Shown: positions 7,291-16,032 of the stretch, piece after piece
How the letters are laid out: every line of letters starts with the position of its first letter
How positions within the stretch are numbered: the first letter of the stretch is position 1
Origin: Orenia metallireducens
GTDB lineage: Bacteria > Bacillota > Halanaerobiia > Halobacteroidales > Halobacteroidaceae
Direction of reading: 5' to 3'
Assembly: GCF_001693735.1 (NCBI RefSeq)
Contig: NZ_LWDV01000010.1
Coordinates: 70,365-134,364, forward strand
Length of the DNA: 64,000 bases
Program-made: the position numbers and the translations under genes
Notes under the pieces: model-generated
Databases searched by the model: none
What the model was told of the DNA's origin: nothing
The model's input: only the letters and a program-made list of their open reading frames with translations

Positions 7291-7640
7291 ATTCATATCT
7301 TATTCAGTGGACTTTCAATTTTACTAACATGAGTATAAACTTCAGTTGTTTTAGAACTTTTATGTCCAAGTAATTCTTGAATATAACAGATATCTGTCCC
7401 TATTTCTAATAAATGTGTAGTAAAAGAATGCTTTAAACCATGAACAGATATATTTTTCTTTATTTTTGCTTTAAGCCTTCTTAGAAATTATTTGTAATGT
7501 TCTTTTTATTAAATTATTATTTGGATTTACTCTAGCTTGTCCTCGCCTTTTTTATGTAGACAGTCATAAATCTCTCACTCTAATAGAGCTAATAAATTTA
7601 TACCCAATTGATGGATTATCTATACCAACAAACTATTTAT
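7291..7640 (-). pseudogene. Decayed tyrosine recombinase, probably the integron integrase
   Basis: The minus strand from about 7455 down to the stop at 7291 reads a clear C-terminal catalytic half: [17 protein letters not shown], then [20 protein letters not shown] and SPLNKI. It has the H-x2-(R/K)-H box (here Lys replaces the usual Arg), LLGH and the Tyr nucleophile. Upstream, a frameshift at about 7485 separates it from [17 protein letters not shown], and stops at about 7555 and 7570 separate a weaker fragment (SIRVRDL). No N-terminal half is visible, so it is non-functional. The YTHV...SPL ending fits integron integrases, but stand-alone XerC/D-like integrases end similarly. Its position next to the attI-like site favours IntI. 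Confidence 0.7.
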
Positions 7641-7700
7641 ACCATTATAATACTCTATATCTACTACATATTCAAATATAAATATTAACCTAAAATAAAA

Positions 7701-7731
7701 AACACTTAAGCACATCTTGTACTTAAGTGTT
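7701..7731 (-). terminator. Terminator of yebC
   Basis: Ten-base arms AACACTTAAG and CTTAAGTGTT enclose an 11-nt loop and are followed on the minus strand by TTTTATTTTA. It lies directly after the yebC stop and separates it from the integron remnant. Confidence 0.85.
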
Positions 7732-7738
7732 AAAAATA

Positions 7739-8503
7739 TTATAATTCATCTTCAATTTCTGCCATTATATCATCAGGGATATTAAAGTTAGCATATACCT
7801 CTTGTATATCATCTTGTTCTTCTAAGGCATCCATTAACCTCAATACCTTCTTAGCATCATTAGGATCGGTTATATCAAGCACGTTCTCTGGTATCATTAC
7901 TATATCTCCAGAATCAACCTTGTACCCTGCCTCTTCCATAGCAGTTCTAACCTCTTTTAAATCTGATGGATCAGTTATAATCTCCACACTATCGGCTTCG
8001 ATACTGATATCTTCTGCTCCAGATTCCAAAGCAGCCATCATAATCTCATCCTCATCAATCTCATTTTCGCTACGGTCGATGATTAATTGACCCTTTCTTT
8101 CAAACATCCATGATACACAACCGCTCTCTCCTAAATTTCCACCATTCTTAGATAGAACATGTCTTACATCAGAAGCAGCACGGTTACGGTTATCTGTCAT
8201 AATTTCCATATATAAAGCAACTCCAGCAGGAGCATAACCCTCATATACAAACTCTTCGTAATTAACCCCTTCTAACTCACCAGTTCCTCTTTTAATAGCC
8301 CGTTCGATATTATCTTTAGGCATATTAGCATCCTTAGCCTTTTGAATAGCTAAAGCTAAATCATTATTGGTTTCAACATCACCACCACCATTTCTAGCAG
8401 CAACGGTAATCTTCTTAACTAATTTAGAGAATAACTTACCTCTTGCTTTATCCTCTTTCGCCTTCTTATGTTTAATATTGGCCCATTTAGAATGTCCAGC
8501 CAT
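7739..8503 (-). CDS. yebC: YebC/PmpR family protein (TACO1-like translation factor)
   Basis: The 254-residue protein is full length for the YebC/DUF28 family. It begins with the family signature MAGHSKWANIKHKKAKED, followed by RGKLFSKLVKKI, and carries the mid-protein GESGCVSWMFERKG segment. Family members were first described as transcriptional regulators; the mitochondrial homologue TACO1 and recent bacterial work support a role in relieving ribosome stalling at difficult peptides. It is monocistronic here: a promoter lies just upstream and a strong terminator follows. The start is unambiguous. Confidence 0.95.
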   Translation of the reverse strand: MAGHSKWANIKHKKAKEDKARGKLFSKLVKKITVAARNGGGDVETNNDLALAIQKAKDANMPKDNIERAIKRGTGELEGVNYEEFVYEGYAPAGVALYMEIMTDNRNRAASDVRHVLSKNGGNLGESGCVSWMFERKGQLIIDRSENEIDEDEIMMAALESGAEDISIEADSVEIITDPSDLKEVRTAMEEAGYKVDSGDIVMIPENVLDITDPNDAKKVLRLMDALEEQDDIQEVYANFNIPDDIMAEIEDEL

Positions 8504-8542
8504 TTTAATACCTCCTTATCGATAGATACAGTTCACCTAAAT

Positions 8543-8571
8543 ATTCTAACATAAATTTATAAAATTTTCAA
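8543..8571 (-). promoter_or_regulatory. Sigma-A promoter of yebC
   Basis: On the minus strand TTGAAA (8571-8566) and TAGAAT (8548-8543) are separated by 17 bp, about 40 bp upstream of the yebC start codon. Confidence 0.6.
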
Positions 8572-8683
8572 TTTGATTTTAGATGCTACTATTAGTTATT
8601 CCCTGTACATCTCTTCATATTAGTATACTATTTTAATAATAATTTATAATTATTTTCCTATCATTACTCACTTATTACTAAAA

Positions 8684-9529
8684 TTACAACTGTATAGTAT
8701 CAACTGCCTTCTCATATGACCCTAATAACTTGTACCAAGGGCTCTTATAACTCACTAACTCTAAAGCTGACTTGACCCTCTTATCAAGATAATGACCTTC
8801 AAAGTCTATAAAAAAGATATACTCCCCTAACATTCTCTTGGCAGGTCTAGATTCTATCTTAGTCAAGTTGATTCCTCTAATAGCAAATTCATGTAAGATA
8901 TCATATAAGAATCCTGGATGATCTTCTGCCACCGAACAGATAATCGAGGTCTTAGCATTCTGGCTCCTTATCGCTTCATCCTTAGATAAGATTACAAATC
9001 TAGTGAAGTTTTCACTATTATCCTGTATCCCCTCAGCTAAAATCTCTAAATCATAATAATCAACTGCTCTACTATTTCCTATAGCTACCCAGCTTTCATC
9101 TAAAGCTGTAAGTTGTTGAATTGCTTCAGAAGTACTGTTACTTATATGAGTTTCATAATTACTTAAATTTTCTTCCAAAAAAGAACGGCATTGAGCTAAA
9201 GCTTGAGGATGTGAGATGACATGCCTAACCTCAGCTAAATCCATCTTCTTTTTAGCCACTAAGCTCTGCTCAATAATAAGAATTACCTCACCGACAATAT
9301 TAAGGTCAAAATCTGCCAATAAATCTAAGGTTAGCGTCACTCCACCTTGTATCGAATTCTCAATAGGAACAACTGCTCTATCAATCTCATCCTTCACAAC
9401 CCCTAATATCAAGCTCTTAATGTCATTATAAGGGATAAACTCTCCTACTTGATGCTCGTACTCTCTAGCTGCTACTTCTGTAAAGCTACCCTGTGGTCCC
9501 AAAAATCCTAATCTACTCACTACTCCCAC
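8684..9529 (-). CDS. pheA: Prephenate dehydratase
   Basis: The 281-residue enzyme converts prephenate to phenylpyruvate in phenylalanine synthesis. The catalytic domain (residues ~7-180) starts FLGPQGSFTEVAA and contains the NFTRF motif with the catalytic Thr near residue 174. A regulatory ACT domain follows (~195-270) with the ESRP motif used in phenylalanine binding, so feedback inhibition by Phe is expected. The length matches monofunctional Gram-positive enzymes; no chorismate mutase domain is fused. It stands alone between yebC and a divergent small gene. There are no other aromatic amino-acid genes nearby. Confidence 0.95.
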   Translation of the reverse strand: MGVVSRLGFLGPQGSFTEVAAREYEHQVGEFIPYNDIKSLILGVVKDEIDRAVVPIENSIQGGVTLTLDLLADFDLNIVGEVILIIEQSLVAKKKMDLAEVRHVISHPQALAQCRSFLEENLSNYETHISNSTSEAIQQLTALDESWVAIGNSRAVDYYDLEILAEGIQDNSENFTRFVILSKDEAIRSQNAKTSIICSVAEDHPGFLYDILHEFAIRGINLTKIESRPAKRMLGEYIFFIDFEGHYLDKRVKSALELVSYKSPWYKLLGSYEKAVDTIQL

Positions 9530-9668
9530 TCCTAACTTATATCAATTTTTTAATTAAATAACTAATTTAATATATCAGATACAATCTAACTCTCTTTTCC
9601 AATCTATGTTAACATAAAAAAGATTTACTACATAATATATAGTAACTAAATTATAAGGGGGTCCTATT

Positions 9669-9863
9669 ATGTTTAAATTTAAAAATAATGATGATGATTC
9701 TCCACAAGAACCTATAGATGATGGTAAGGTAAGTAATTATAACCCTTTTACATTATTTCTAATTTTAATTTTATTAATACTAGCTGATTCTAACGCCTAT
9801 TCCTTAGATTTCTTAACAAATTTTCAAACCAAACTCCAAAAAATTTCTAGAAAAAAGAGATAA
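9669..9863 (+). CDS. Small single-span membrane protein, unknown
   Basis: This 64-residue product is one of the few plus-strand genes. AAGGGGG lies 8 nt before its ATG, and a hairpin follows the stop, so it looks real. The N-terminus is acidic and Asp-rich (NNDDDSPQEP), a single hydrophobic segment NPFTLFLILILLILADS spans ~26-42, and the tail is basic (KLQKISRKKR). The NPFTLFLILILLIL pattern is reminiscent of small sporulation-associated membrane peptides in Firmicutes, but I cannot name a family. It is divergent from pheA. Confidence 0.65.
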   Translation: MFKFKNNDDDSPQEPIDDGKVSNYNPFTLFLILILLILADSNAYSLDFLTNFQTKLQKISRKKR

Positions 9864-9884
9864 CTCCTGTAAACTCATTTACTT

Positions 9885-9922
9885 AGGTATTGGGACTTGA
9901 AAAAATCGAGAACCCAATACCT
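9885..9922 (+). terminator. Hairpin after the small membrane-protein gene
   Basis: The arms AGGTATTGGG and CCCAATACCT pair perfectly around an 18-nt loop, 22 bp after the stop. The following run is only moderately T-rich (ACTATTATT), so it is a probable rather than certain terminator. Confidence 0.6.
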
Positions 9923-9980
9923 ACTATTATTAGGCTCCTAAGATAAATTATAGACACTCACAACAATTTTTAACTATAAC

Positions 9981-10823
9981 TTATTGAAAGAATAAAGCTA
10001 CCGTTCCTGATCCTGCATGGCTTCCTACAGCAGCTCCAATATCTGTGATAATAATATCCTTAATATTATACTCTTCTTTAATCTTAGTGGCTATCTTCTG
10101 AGCAAGATCAATATTATTAGCATGCCCAATTCCAATTGGCTCCTCTTCTGCTAACTCTGCTCTCTCTTCAAAGGTATCTAGTATATACCTAATACAGCGC
10201 TTCTCACCTCTGAGCTTAGTTAAAGGGACAAGTTTCCCCTCAGGGCTCACCTCTATCATAGGAATAATATTTAATAATGACCCTATAAAGGCTTGAGTAG
10301 CTGAGATTCTTCCCCCTTTTTTTAACATTTCTAGAGAACCAATAGCCACTATATGCTCCATTCTACTGATAGCTTCTTCAACTTTAGAGATAATCACATC
10401 CTTTGATTTACCTTCTTCTAATAATTGAGCTGCTTTTAGAACTATTAACCCTAATCCTAAAGAGGCTGCTTTAGAATCAATTACACTAACTTTATCCTCT
10501 CCCAAATTTTTTTGGACCATCTTAGCTGAATTATAGATTCCACTTAATTGGGAAGAGAAACTAATATAAATAATCTCTTGATAATCCTTTAATAATTCTT
10601 TAAACTCTTCTTCAAAGGTATAGGGATTAATCATAGAAGTTGATGGACTAATATCCTCTGCTTCCAGTTTAGTATAAAACTCTATTGGAGTAATATCCTC
10701 TCCATCCTTGTAATTTCTATCACCTAACTTAACTGGAATAGGTATTACTTTTATATTATATCTCTCAATTAACTCTTTACTTAAATCAGCACCACTATCT
10801 GTTACAATTTTAATACTCTTCAT
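9981..10823 (-). CDS. degV: DegV family fatty-acid-binding protein
   Basis: The 280-residue protein is a full-length DegV/FakB-type fold. It starts KIVTDSGADLSKELIERY, has the SSQLSGIYNSA block that contacts the fatty acid carboxylate, and ends near HAGSGTVALFF. FakB proteins present fatty acids to the kinase FakA for incorporation into phospholipid. No fakA is seen in the window, so the partner must be elsewhere. It is flanked by intergenic DNA and appears monocistronic, with AAGGAGGAT just before the ATG. Confidence 0.93.
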   Translation of the reverse strand: MKSIKIVTDSGADLSKELIERYNIKVIPIPVKLGDRNYKDGEDITPIEFYTKLEAEDISPSTSMINPYTFEEEFKELLKDYQEIIYISFSSQLSGIYNSAKMVQKNLGEDKVSVIDSKAASLGLGLIVLKAAQLLEEGKSKDVIISKVEEAISRMEHIVAIGSLEMLKKGGRISATQAFIGSLLNIIPMIEVSPEGKLVPLTKLRGEKRCIRYILDTFEERAELAEEEPIGIGHANNIDLAQKIATKIKEEYNIKDIIITDIGAAVGSHAGSGTVALFFQ

Positions 10824-10965
10824 ATCATCCTCCTTACAAAAATCTAAGAAATCACTTATTATTAATTATACACTCAACTATTAATTAGTACAAATATCAA
10901 CTTGTATTCTATCTAATATAAACAAGTTTATCCCAAACATATTCTAATAGTTTCGCTAAATGGTT

Positions 10966-11066
10966 ATATTACAACATTTTTTTACTTTTGAAAAGTAGAC
11001 GAAATTATTAAAAATATCTTTCGGCTTAAAACCTTTATATTCTCAATTTTAAAAGTGTCGCAATAT
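10966..11066. repeat. Short copy of a dispersed repeat with inverted ends
   Basis: The left end ATATTACAACATTTT and the right end AAAAGTGTCGCAATAT are imperfect inverted copies, 101 bp apart. Related ends occur at 49415-49732 and 57463-57600, and one end at 28179. It has no coding capacity. The remaining intergenic DNA between degV and rnpB (10824-11217) shows nothing else. Confidence 0.6.
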
Positions 11067-11171
11067 CATTCTATTGTATCAATTTTTCTTTTAACATAAG
11101 ATATTATAGTTATATTGTCATTACTCTTAAATTTTTACTCATATGTATCAAATTAATTTAACATATAACAA

Positions 11172-11195
11172 AACCTCCGCTATATAGCGGAGGTT
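11172..11195 (-). terminator. Terminator of rnpB
   Basis: The arms AACCTCCGCTA and TAGCGGAGGTT form a GC-rich hairpin about 22 nt after the RNase P RNA 3' end. T runs flank both sides. Confidence 0.85.
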
Positions 11196-11217
11196 TTTAG
11201 ATAATATTTAATAAATA

Positions 11218-11577
<360 letters not shown>

Positions 11578-11596
11578 TATTTAATTATCGTTTTAG

Positions 11597-11625
11597 ATTA
11601 TAACATCTTTAATAAAGGTTGTCAA
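11597..11625 (-). promoter_or_regulatory. Sigma-A promoter of rnpB
   Basis: On the minus strand consensus TTGACA (11625-11620) and TATAAT (11602-11597) are exactly 17 bp apart. The RNA starts about 20 nt further on. Both hexamers are perfect, as suits a strongly expressed stable RNA. Confidence 0.92.
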
Positions 11626-11752
11626 TAAGAAGCTCTATTCTTATCTCTCAACCGCAAGATATATAATATCATTTACTTTGATCTAAGTCAAGAAATTGAT
11701 ATAAGAAAATTTTAACAATTAATCTTATTACTCTTTCGCTTCTGATCCGATA

Positions 11753-11774
11753 AAAAACTCCCGACCGAGTTTTT
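11753..11774 (-). terminator. Terminator-like hairpin, duplicate of the one at 11875
   Basis: AAAAACTC and GAGTTTTT pair around CCGACC and are followed on the minus strand by more T. The hairpin at 11875-11896 has nearly the same arms and loop. The rest of 11630-11887 shows no gene. The pair may be a tandem terminator for the upstream operon. Confidence 0.6.
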
Positions 11775-11874
11775 CTCAATATTTATAACATTTTATTAAT
11801 TAGAAATTTTCAATTCTATATTCTGCCTTTCTCTAAATTATGACCCTACGAGTTCTCTGAACTCTTCGTGATAG

Positions 11875-11896
11875 AAAAACTCCCGACCTAGTTTTT
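11875..11896 (-). terminator. Terminator of the zinc-ribbon gene
   Basis: AAAAACT and AGTTTTT pair around an eight-base loop. The hairpin overlaps the stop codon at 11888-11890. Confidence 0.65.
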
Positions 11897-12607
11897 CCTA
11901 TTCCAATAAAGTATCCTACCACAATTTTCACAATAGACTATCTCTTCACTAGACTTAACCTCTTCTACTAAATTGACTGGTAATAGCATTCTACAGCCCA
12001 TACAATAGCCATCAGATATCTCTACAACTACCCTCCCCCTCTTTCTACGATATAAATTCTCATATTCTAAAATCAGCTTATCTTCTAACTTATCAAATAT
12101 CTCTTCTTTGGCTGAATTTATTCTAACAAGCTCTTGATTTATTTTAGTAGTACCTTGCTGATAATCTTCTTCTAGATTTAACAACTCTTCTTGCTTACTC
12201 TCTAAATCCTCTTTTAAAGATATTAATTCATCTTCTTTTGCTTCCAATTCTAGCATCAGCTCTAATAGATTATCCTCCAACTCTTCTTTACTCTTTAATG
12301 TAGTATTTAATTTTTCTTGAAGCTTTTGTAACTCTTTGGGATTAGAAATAGCACCACTATAAAGCTGTTCTTTATAATCTTTCTCTTTTCTCACCAAACG
12401 AGCATCTTCAAATTCCTCTTTCTTAATCTGATGCTTTAAATCTTGCAATTCATTATTCTTTTGACTCCAATCTTCCTCCATCCTAATTACAACCTCTTTT
12501 AGAAGGTCCATCTCCTCAACAATAGACTCTTCCTCCATACTACTTTTTAGTCCTTTACTCTCTTCATTTAATTTTTCTAATTGATATAACAGTTCTAAAG
12601 TAGCCAT
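11888..12607 (-). CDS. Coiled-coil protein with C4 zinc ribbon (DUF164-type)
   Basis: The start is set at the ATG at 12607 because AGGAGG lies 9 nt upstream (12617-12622); a longer frame from 12643 lacks such a site. The 239-residue protein is a long helical hairpin rich in Glu, Lys and Leu (~1-175), followed by a zinc ribbon with CMGC near 204 and CENC near 226. This layout matches the DUF164/CT398 family, often found beside the Nif3-like gene. The function is not established; homologues are proposed to bind nucleic acids or act in trafficking. It follows the nif3-like gene, which has its own hairpin between them. Confidence 0.88.
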   Translation of the reverse strand: MATLELLYQLEKLNEESKGLKSSMEEESIVEEMDLLKEVVIRMEEDWSQKNNELQDLKHQIKKEEFEDARLVRKEKDYKEQLYSGAISNPKELQKLQEKLNTTLKSKEELEDNLLELMLELEAKEDELISLKEDLESKQEELLNLEEDYQQGTTKINQELVRINSAKEEIFDKLEDKLILEYENLYRRKRGRVVVEISDGYCMGCRMLLPVNLVEEVKSSEEIVYCENCGRILYWNRKN

Positions 12608-12665
12608 TCTTATACCTCCTAATTTATAATGTATCAGTCTCAATCTAAAATATCTTTCTATATAG

Positions 12666-12697
12666 AAAAAAGTAGGTCGCTAAAACGACCTACTTTT
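12666..12697 (-). terminator. Terminator of the Nif3-like gene
   Basis: AAAAGTAGGTCG and CGACCTACTTTT pair perfectly around six bases, overlap the stop codon, and are followed by T on the minus strand after the hairpin. Confidence 0.85.
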
Positions 12698-13814
12698 AAA
12701 CTATTCTAACAGGATTAGTATTAATTTGTGATTTTAAAATCTCTACATCTAGATTATTCTTAGTAATCTCTTTTACTAAATATGATACCATAGCATCTCT
12801 CATAATTTGTTCTGTTTCATAATGCCCAGCATCTATTAATGTTAGTCCTTCTTCTAATACTAACTGAGCATCATGATATTTAACATCTCCAGTTACCAAT
12901 AAATCTGCACCTTTAAAAGATGCAGTTTTAATCAAATCAGCCCCACTACCACTACAGATAGCAACCTTTTTAATTTCAGTATCATTCTTTCCTACAACCT
13001 TAACATGATCTATATCCAAAGCATTCTTAACACGTTGAACATAGTCCTTTAGAGAAGTACTTTCCTCTAAATACCCAATTCTACCTATTCCAAAAGCTTC
13101 ACCTTCATTATCTACAGGATAGATATCATAGGCTACCTCTTCATAAGGGTGAGCTTTAATCATTTTATTGATAACTTTATTTAAAATTTTACTAGGTACA
13201 ATAGTCTCCAACCGACACTCTGCAACCTCATTTATCTCTCCTTTAATACCTATGTAAGGATTAGTCCCCTCTAAGGGTCTAAAACTCCCAGTACCTCTTT
13301 GTTCAAAAAAGCAATCACTGTAATTACCAATCCAGCCTGCCCCTGCTCTACCTATGGCTTTTTTGACCTTAAATACAGAATCTTCTGGTACAAAGACAAC
13401 TACCTTCTTTAAGTCTTCTACTTGAGTAACCATTAAAATCTCTGTATCAACTAAACCTAACATCTTAGCTAATATATCATTTAATCCACCTTGAGCTATA
13501 TCGTAATTTGTATGAGCTATGTAAAAAGCAATATCATGCTTAATTGCTTTTTGAATTATCTTACCTAAAAGAGTATTGAATCTAATATTAGAGATTCCCT
13601 TAAAGATAACAGGATGATGAGCAACAATTAAATCTACATCAGAATTTATAGCTTCTTCTACCACCTCTTCAGTTACATCCAAAGTAACCAGGACCCTGCT
13701 TACATCCTGATTATAATCACCAAGTTGTAAACCTATATTATCCCAGTCATAAGCTAAGTGCTTAGGTGCTAAAGTATTTATTAAATTAGTTACTTGTTGT
13801 AATTTTACAGACAT
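12696..13814 (-). CDS. yqfO: Nif3-like dinuclear metal centre protein (YqfO)
   Basis: The 372-residue protein belongs to the Nif3/DUF34 family (also annotated GTP cyclohydrolase 1 type 2). Metal ligands appear in VAHHPVIF near residue 65, AHTNYD near 101 and GHYETE near 333. The length matches Firmicute members, which carry an extra PII-like domain in the middle (~130-235). The biochemical role is uncertain; it forms a toroidal hexamer in solved homologues. It follows trmK, as in Bacillus (trmK-yqfO), 44 bp apart. GGGAGGTTAT precedes the ATG. Confidence 0.93.
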   Translation of the reverse strand: MSVKLQQVTNLINTLAPKHLAYDWDNIGLQLGDYNQDVSRVLVTLDVTEEVVEEAINSDVDLIVAHHPVIFKGISNIRFNTLLGKIIQKAIKHDIAFYIAHTNYDIAQGGLNDILAKMLGLVDTEILMVTQVEDLKKVVVFVPEDSVFKVKKAIGRAGAGWIGNYSDCFFEQRGTGSFRPLEGTNPYIGIKGEINEVAECRLETIVPSKILNKVINKMIKAHPYEEVAYDIYPVDNEGEAFGIGRIGYLEESTSLKDYVQRVKNALDIDHVKVVGKNDTEIKKVAICSGSGADLIKTASFKGADLLVTGDVKYHDAQLVLEEGLTLIDAGHYETEQIMRDAMVSYLVKEITKNNLDVEILKSQINTNPVRIV

Positions 13815-13858
13815 CCTATAACCTCCCTACTGAAGAAACTATTTATTAATTAATTCAT

Positions 13859-14548
13859 TTATCTCTCCATCTTTAACTCTATTTCTTCTAATCTTTTAAT
13901 TCTCCTCTTTAAAATTTCAATTTTTTGATTATCAGGAGAATTTTCAGCAATTTTATTGATTATCTTCTGCCATTCATCCTTCAGTTCATTAAAATAATCC
14001 TCTAATAACTCATCGTTCTTCTTAAGTAAAATAGGTCCTATCTTTAATTCAAAATCATCCTTTACTTCCATCTTACCTGGCTGAGCTACGATAATTTGAT
14101 AAAGCTTATCTTCTTCTTTTACTAAAGCCTCGTCAATAATCTTAAAGTTATTATCCACTAACCACTTACGTAAAGATGATGAACCAGCCATAGGTTGTAA
14201 AACCAATCTCTCCAAACTCTGAGCTAAATCATAATCAGCTTCTAAGATACCAATAATAGTCCTACTACCCATCCCTGCAATTACAACTTGGTCAACCTCA
14301 CCTCTATTTAAAACTGATAACCCTGATCCATGTCTAACCTCAACTTTATCTTCAACTCCAGCTTGCTGAATATGATTTAAAGCAGCCTCACAGGGCTGTT
14401 TATTATAATCACTTGCTATTATCTTAGAAGAAGCAGTATTTTCGGCGATATAGATTGGTAAATATCCATGATCAGTCCCTACATCAATTACTCTAGATGG
14501 TAAGATTAATAAATCTACTATTTTAGCTAATCTCGGTGATAATCTCAT
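13859..14548 (-). CDS. trmK: tRNA (adenine22-N1)-methyltransferase
   Basis: The 229-residue enzyme makes m1A22 in tRNAs using SAM. It starts MRLSPRLAKIVDLL, followed by the SAM-binding VIDVGTDHGYLPIYIAE near residues 20-36 and the VVIAGMGSRTIIGIL block near 87-101, both typical of TrmK. The C-terminal ~60 residues form a charged coiled-coil. It sits upstream of the Nif3-like gene, as expected. It lies downstream of the tRNA-Asn/rpoD terminator and so has its own promoter. Confidence 0.94.
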   Translation of the reverse strand: MRLSPRLAKIVDLLILPSRVIDVGTDHGYLPIYIAENTASSKIIASDYNKQPCEAALNHIQQAGVEDKVEVRHGSGLSVLNRGEVDQVVIAGMGSRTIIGILEADYDLAQSLERLVLQPMAGSSSLRKWLVDNNFKIIDEALVKEEDKLYQIIVAQPGKMEVKDDFELKIGPILLKKNDELLEDYFNELKDEWQKIINKIAENSPDNQKIEILKRRIKRLEEIELKMER

Positions 14549-14611
14549 AATTTACTCCTTATATGTAATCTATTCTTTATTCTATCTAAAGTTGTCTGTA
14601 ATTATTAAAAA

Positions 14612-14635
14612 ACCTTACTACATATGTAGTAAGGT
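14612..14635 (-). terminator. Terminator after tRNA-Asn
   Basis: A perfect 24-nt palindrome (ACCTTACTAC and its complement) is followed on the minus strand by TTTTTTAAT. It ends the transcript that includes tRNA-Asn and possibly rpoD. Confidence 0.88.
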
Positions 14636-14752
14636 AGAGATTCTTTAATTTATTATATGCCTTAAAAATTAAGCTATTCCCATTAAAGTCGTAAAGGGAT
14701 AAATTTTGATAATTTTTAATCCCAATTTATGTAAATTATTGTAAAAAAATAA

Positions 14753-14828
14753 TGGCTCCCCGAGCAGGACTCGAACCTGCGACTCGATGGTTAACAGCCA
14801 TCTGCTCTACCAACTGAGCTATCGGGGA
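14753..14828 (-). tRNA. tRNA-Asn (GTT)
   Basis: The acceptor arms TCCCCGA and TCGGGGA pair. The D arm has AGCTCAGTTGGTAGAGC, the anticodon loop is CTGTTAA (anticodon GTT) on GATGG/CCATC, and the T arm contains GGTTCGAGTCC. CCA is encoded. It lies ~120 bp downstream of rpoD. Confidence 0.97.
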
Positions 14829-14946
14829 ACATCAACAATTAAAATTATATATCAAAGATATCCAAATCTCAACTTCCATTTAAAGCAAATGGATTTGATA
14901 ATCTATAGTTAATGGTTATTTTCTAATTATATCTTTTATTCTCTAT

Positions 14947-16032
14947 CTATGTTAAATAATCTTTAAGTTTTTTACTTCTACTTGGATGTCTAAGCTTTCT
15001 TAAAGCTTTAGCCTCAATTTGTCTAATCCTCTCTCTAGTAACCCCGAATTCCTTTCCTACTTCTTCTAAAGTACGAGAACGTCCATCTTCAATACCAAAT
15101 CTCAATTCTAAAACCCTCTTTTCACGATCTGTTAAAGTATCCAATACACCATCCAATTGTTCTTGTAATAACATAAATGATGCTGCTACAGATGGTTCTG
15201 GAGCATCTTCATCTTCAATAAAATCACCTAAGTAACTATCCTCTTCTTCACCAATTGGAGTCTCTAAAGACACAGGCTCTTGGGCAATCTTTTTGATTTC
15301 TCGTACCTTCTCTTCACTAATATCCATCTCTTCAGCAATCTCTTTAACACTTGGCTCACGACCTAGCTCTTGTACTAAATGGCGAGATACTCTAATCAAT
15401 TTATTGATTGTCTCTACCATATGTACAGGAACTCTAATTGTTCTAGCTTGATCGGCAATAGAACGGGTAATAGCCTGTCTAATCCACCAAGTAGCATAGG
15501 TACTGAATTTATATCCTTTTCTATAGTCAAACTTCTCTACAGCTTTAATCAAACCTAGATTACCCTCTTGGATTAAATCTAAGAATAACATTCCTCTACC
15601 AACATACTTCTTAGCAATACTTACTACCAGTCTTAAGTTAGCAGCAGCCAATCTCTGCTTAGCATACTCTTCGCCCTCTTCCATCCTTTTAGCCAAATCC
15701 TTCTCTTCTTCAGCAGTCAATAATGGTACTTTACCTATCTCTTTAAGATACATCTTTACTGGATCATCTAATGAGACTCCACTAGGAATACTTAAGTCTA
15801 ATTCTACTTCATCATTATCATCTTCATCATCATCTATATCATTATTATCATCATCTTTAACTTCAATCCCCATGGAGGAGAAGCTTTCATAGATCTCTTC
15901 AATTTGATCAGTTTCTAAATCTACTTCAGACAATGCATCCATTATCTCCTGGTAACTTATTTCACCTTCTTTTTTTCCCTTAGCAATTAAATTTCTTACT
16001 TTCTCTTGAATTGCAGTTTTATCTACAGACAT
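14947..16032 (-). CDS. rpoD: RNA polymerase primary sigma factor SigA/RpoD
   Basis: The 361-residue factor directs core RNA polymerase to housekeeping promoters. A short region 1.1-like N-terminus and an Asp/Glu-rich linker (~58-80) precede region 1.2 ([16 protein letters not shown]). Region 2 contains [17 protein letters not shown] and [14 protein letters not shown], which reads and melts the -10. Region 4 ends with the helix-turn-helix [20 protein letters not shown]. The size matches Firmicute SigA. Its ATG overlaps the dnaG stop by one base (TAATG), so the two are translationally coupled in the classic macromolecular synthesis operon. Confidence 0.98.
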   Translation of the reverse strand: MSVDKTAIQEKVRNLIAKGKKEGEISYQEIMDALSEVDLETDQIEEIYESFSSMGIEVKDDDNNDIDDDEDDNDEVELDLSIPSGVSLDDPVKMYLKEIGKVPLLTAEEEKDLAKRMEEGEEYAKQRLAAANLRLVVSIAKKYVGRGMLFLDLIQEGNLGLIKAVEKFDYRKGYKFSTYATWWIRQAITRSIADQARTIRVPVHMVETINKLIRVSRHLVQELGREPSVKEIAEEMDISEEKVREIKKIAQEPVSLETPIGEEEDSYLGDFIEDEDAPEPSVAASFMLLQEQLDGVLDTLTDREKRVLELRFGIEDGRSRTLEEVGKEFGVTRERIRQIEAKALRKLRHPSRSKKLKDYLT

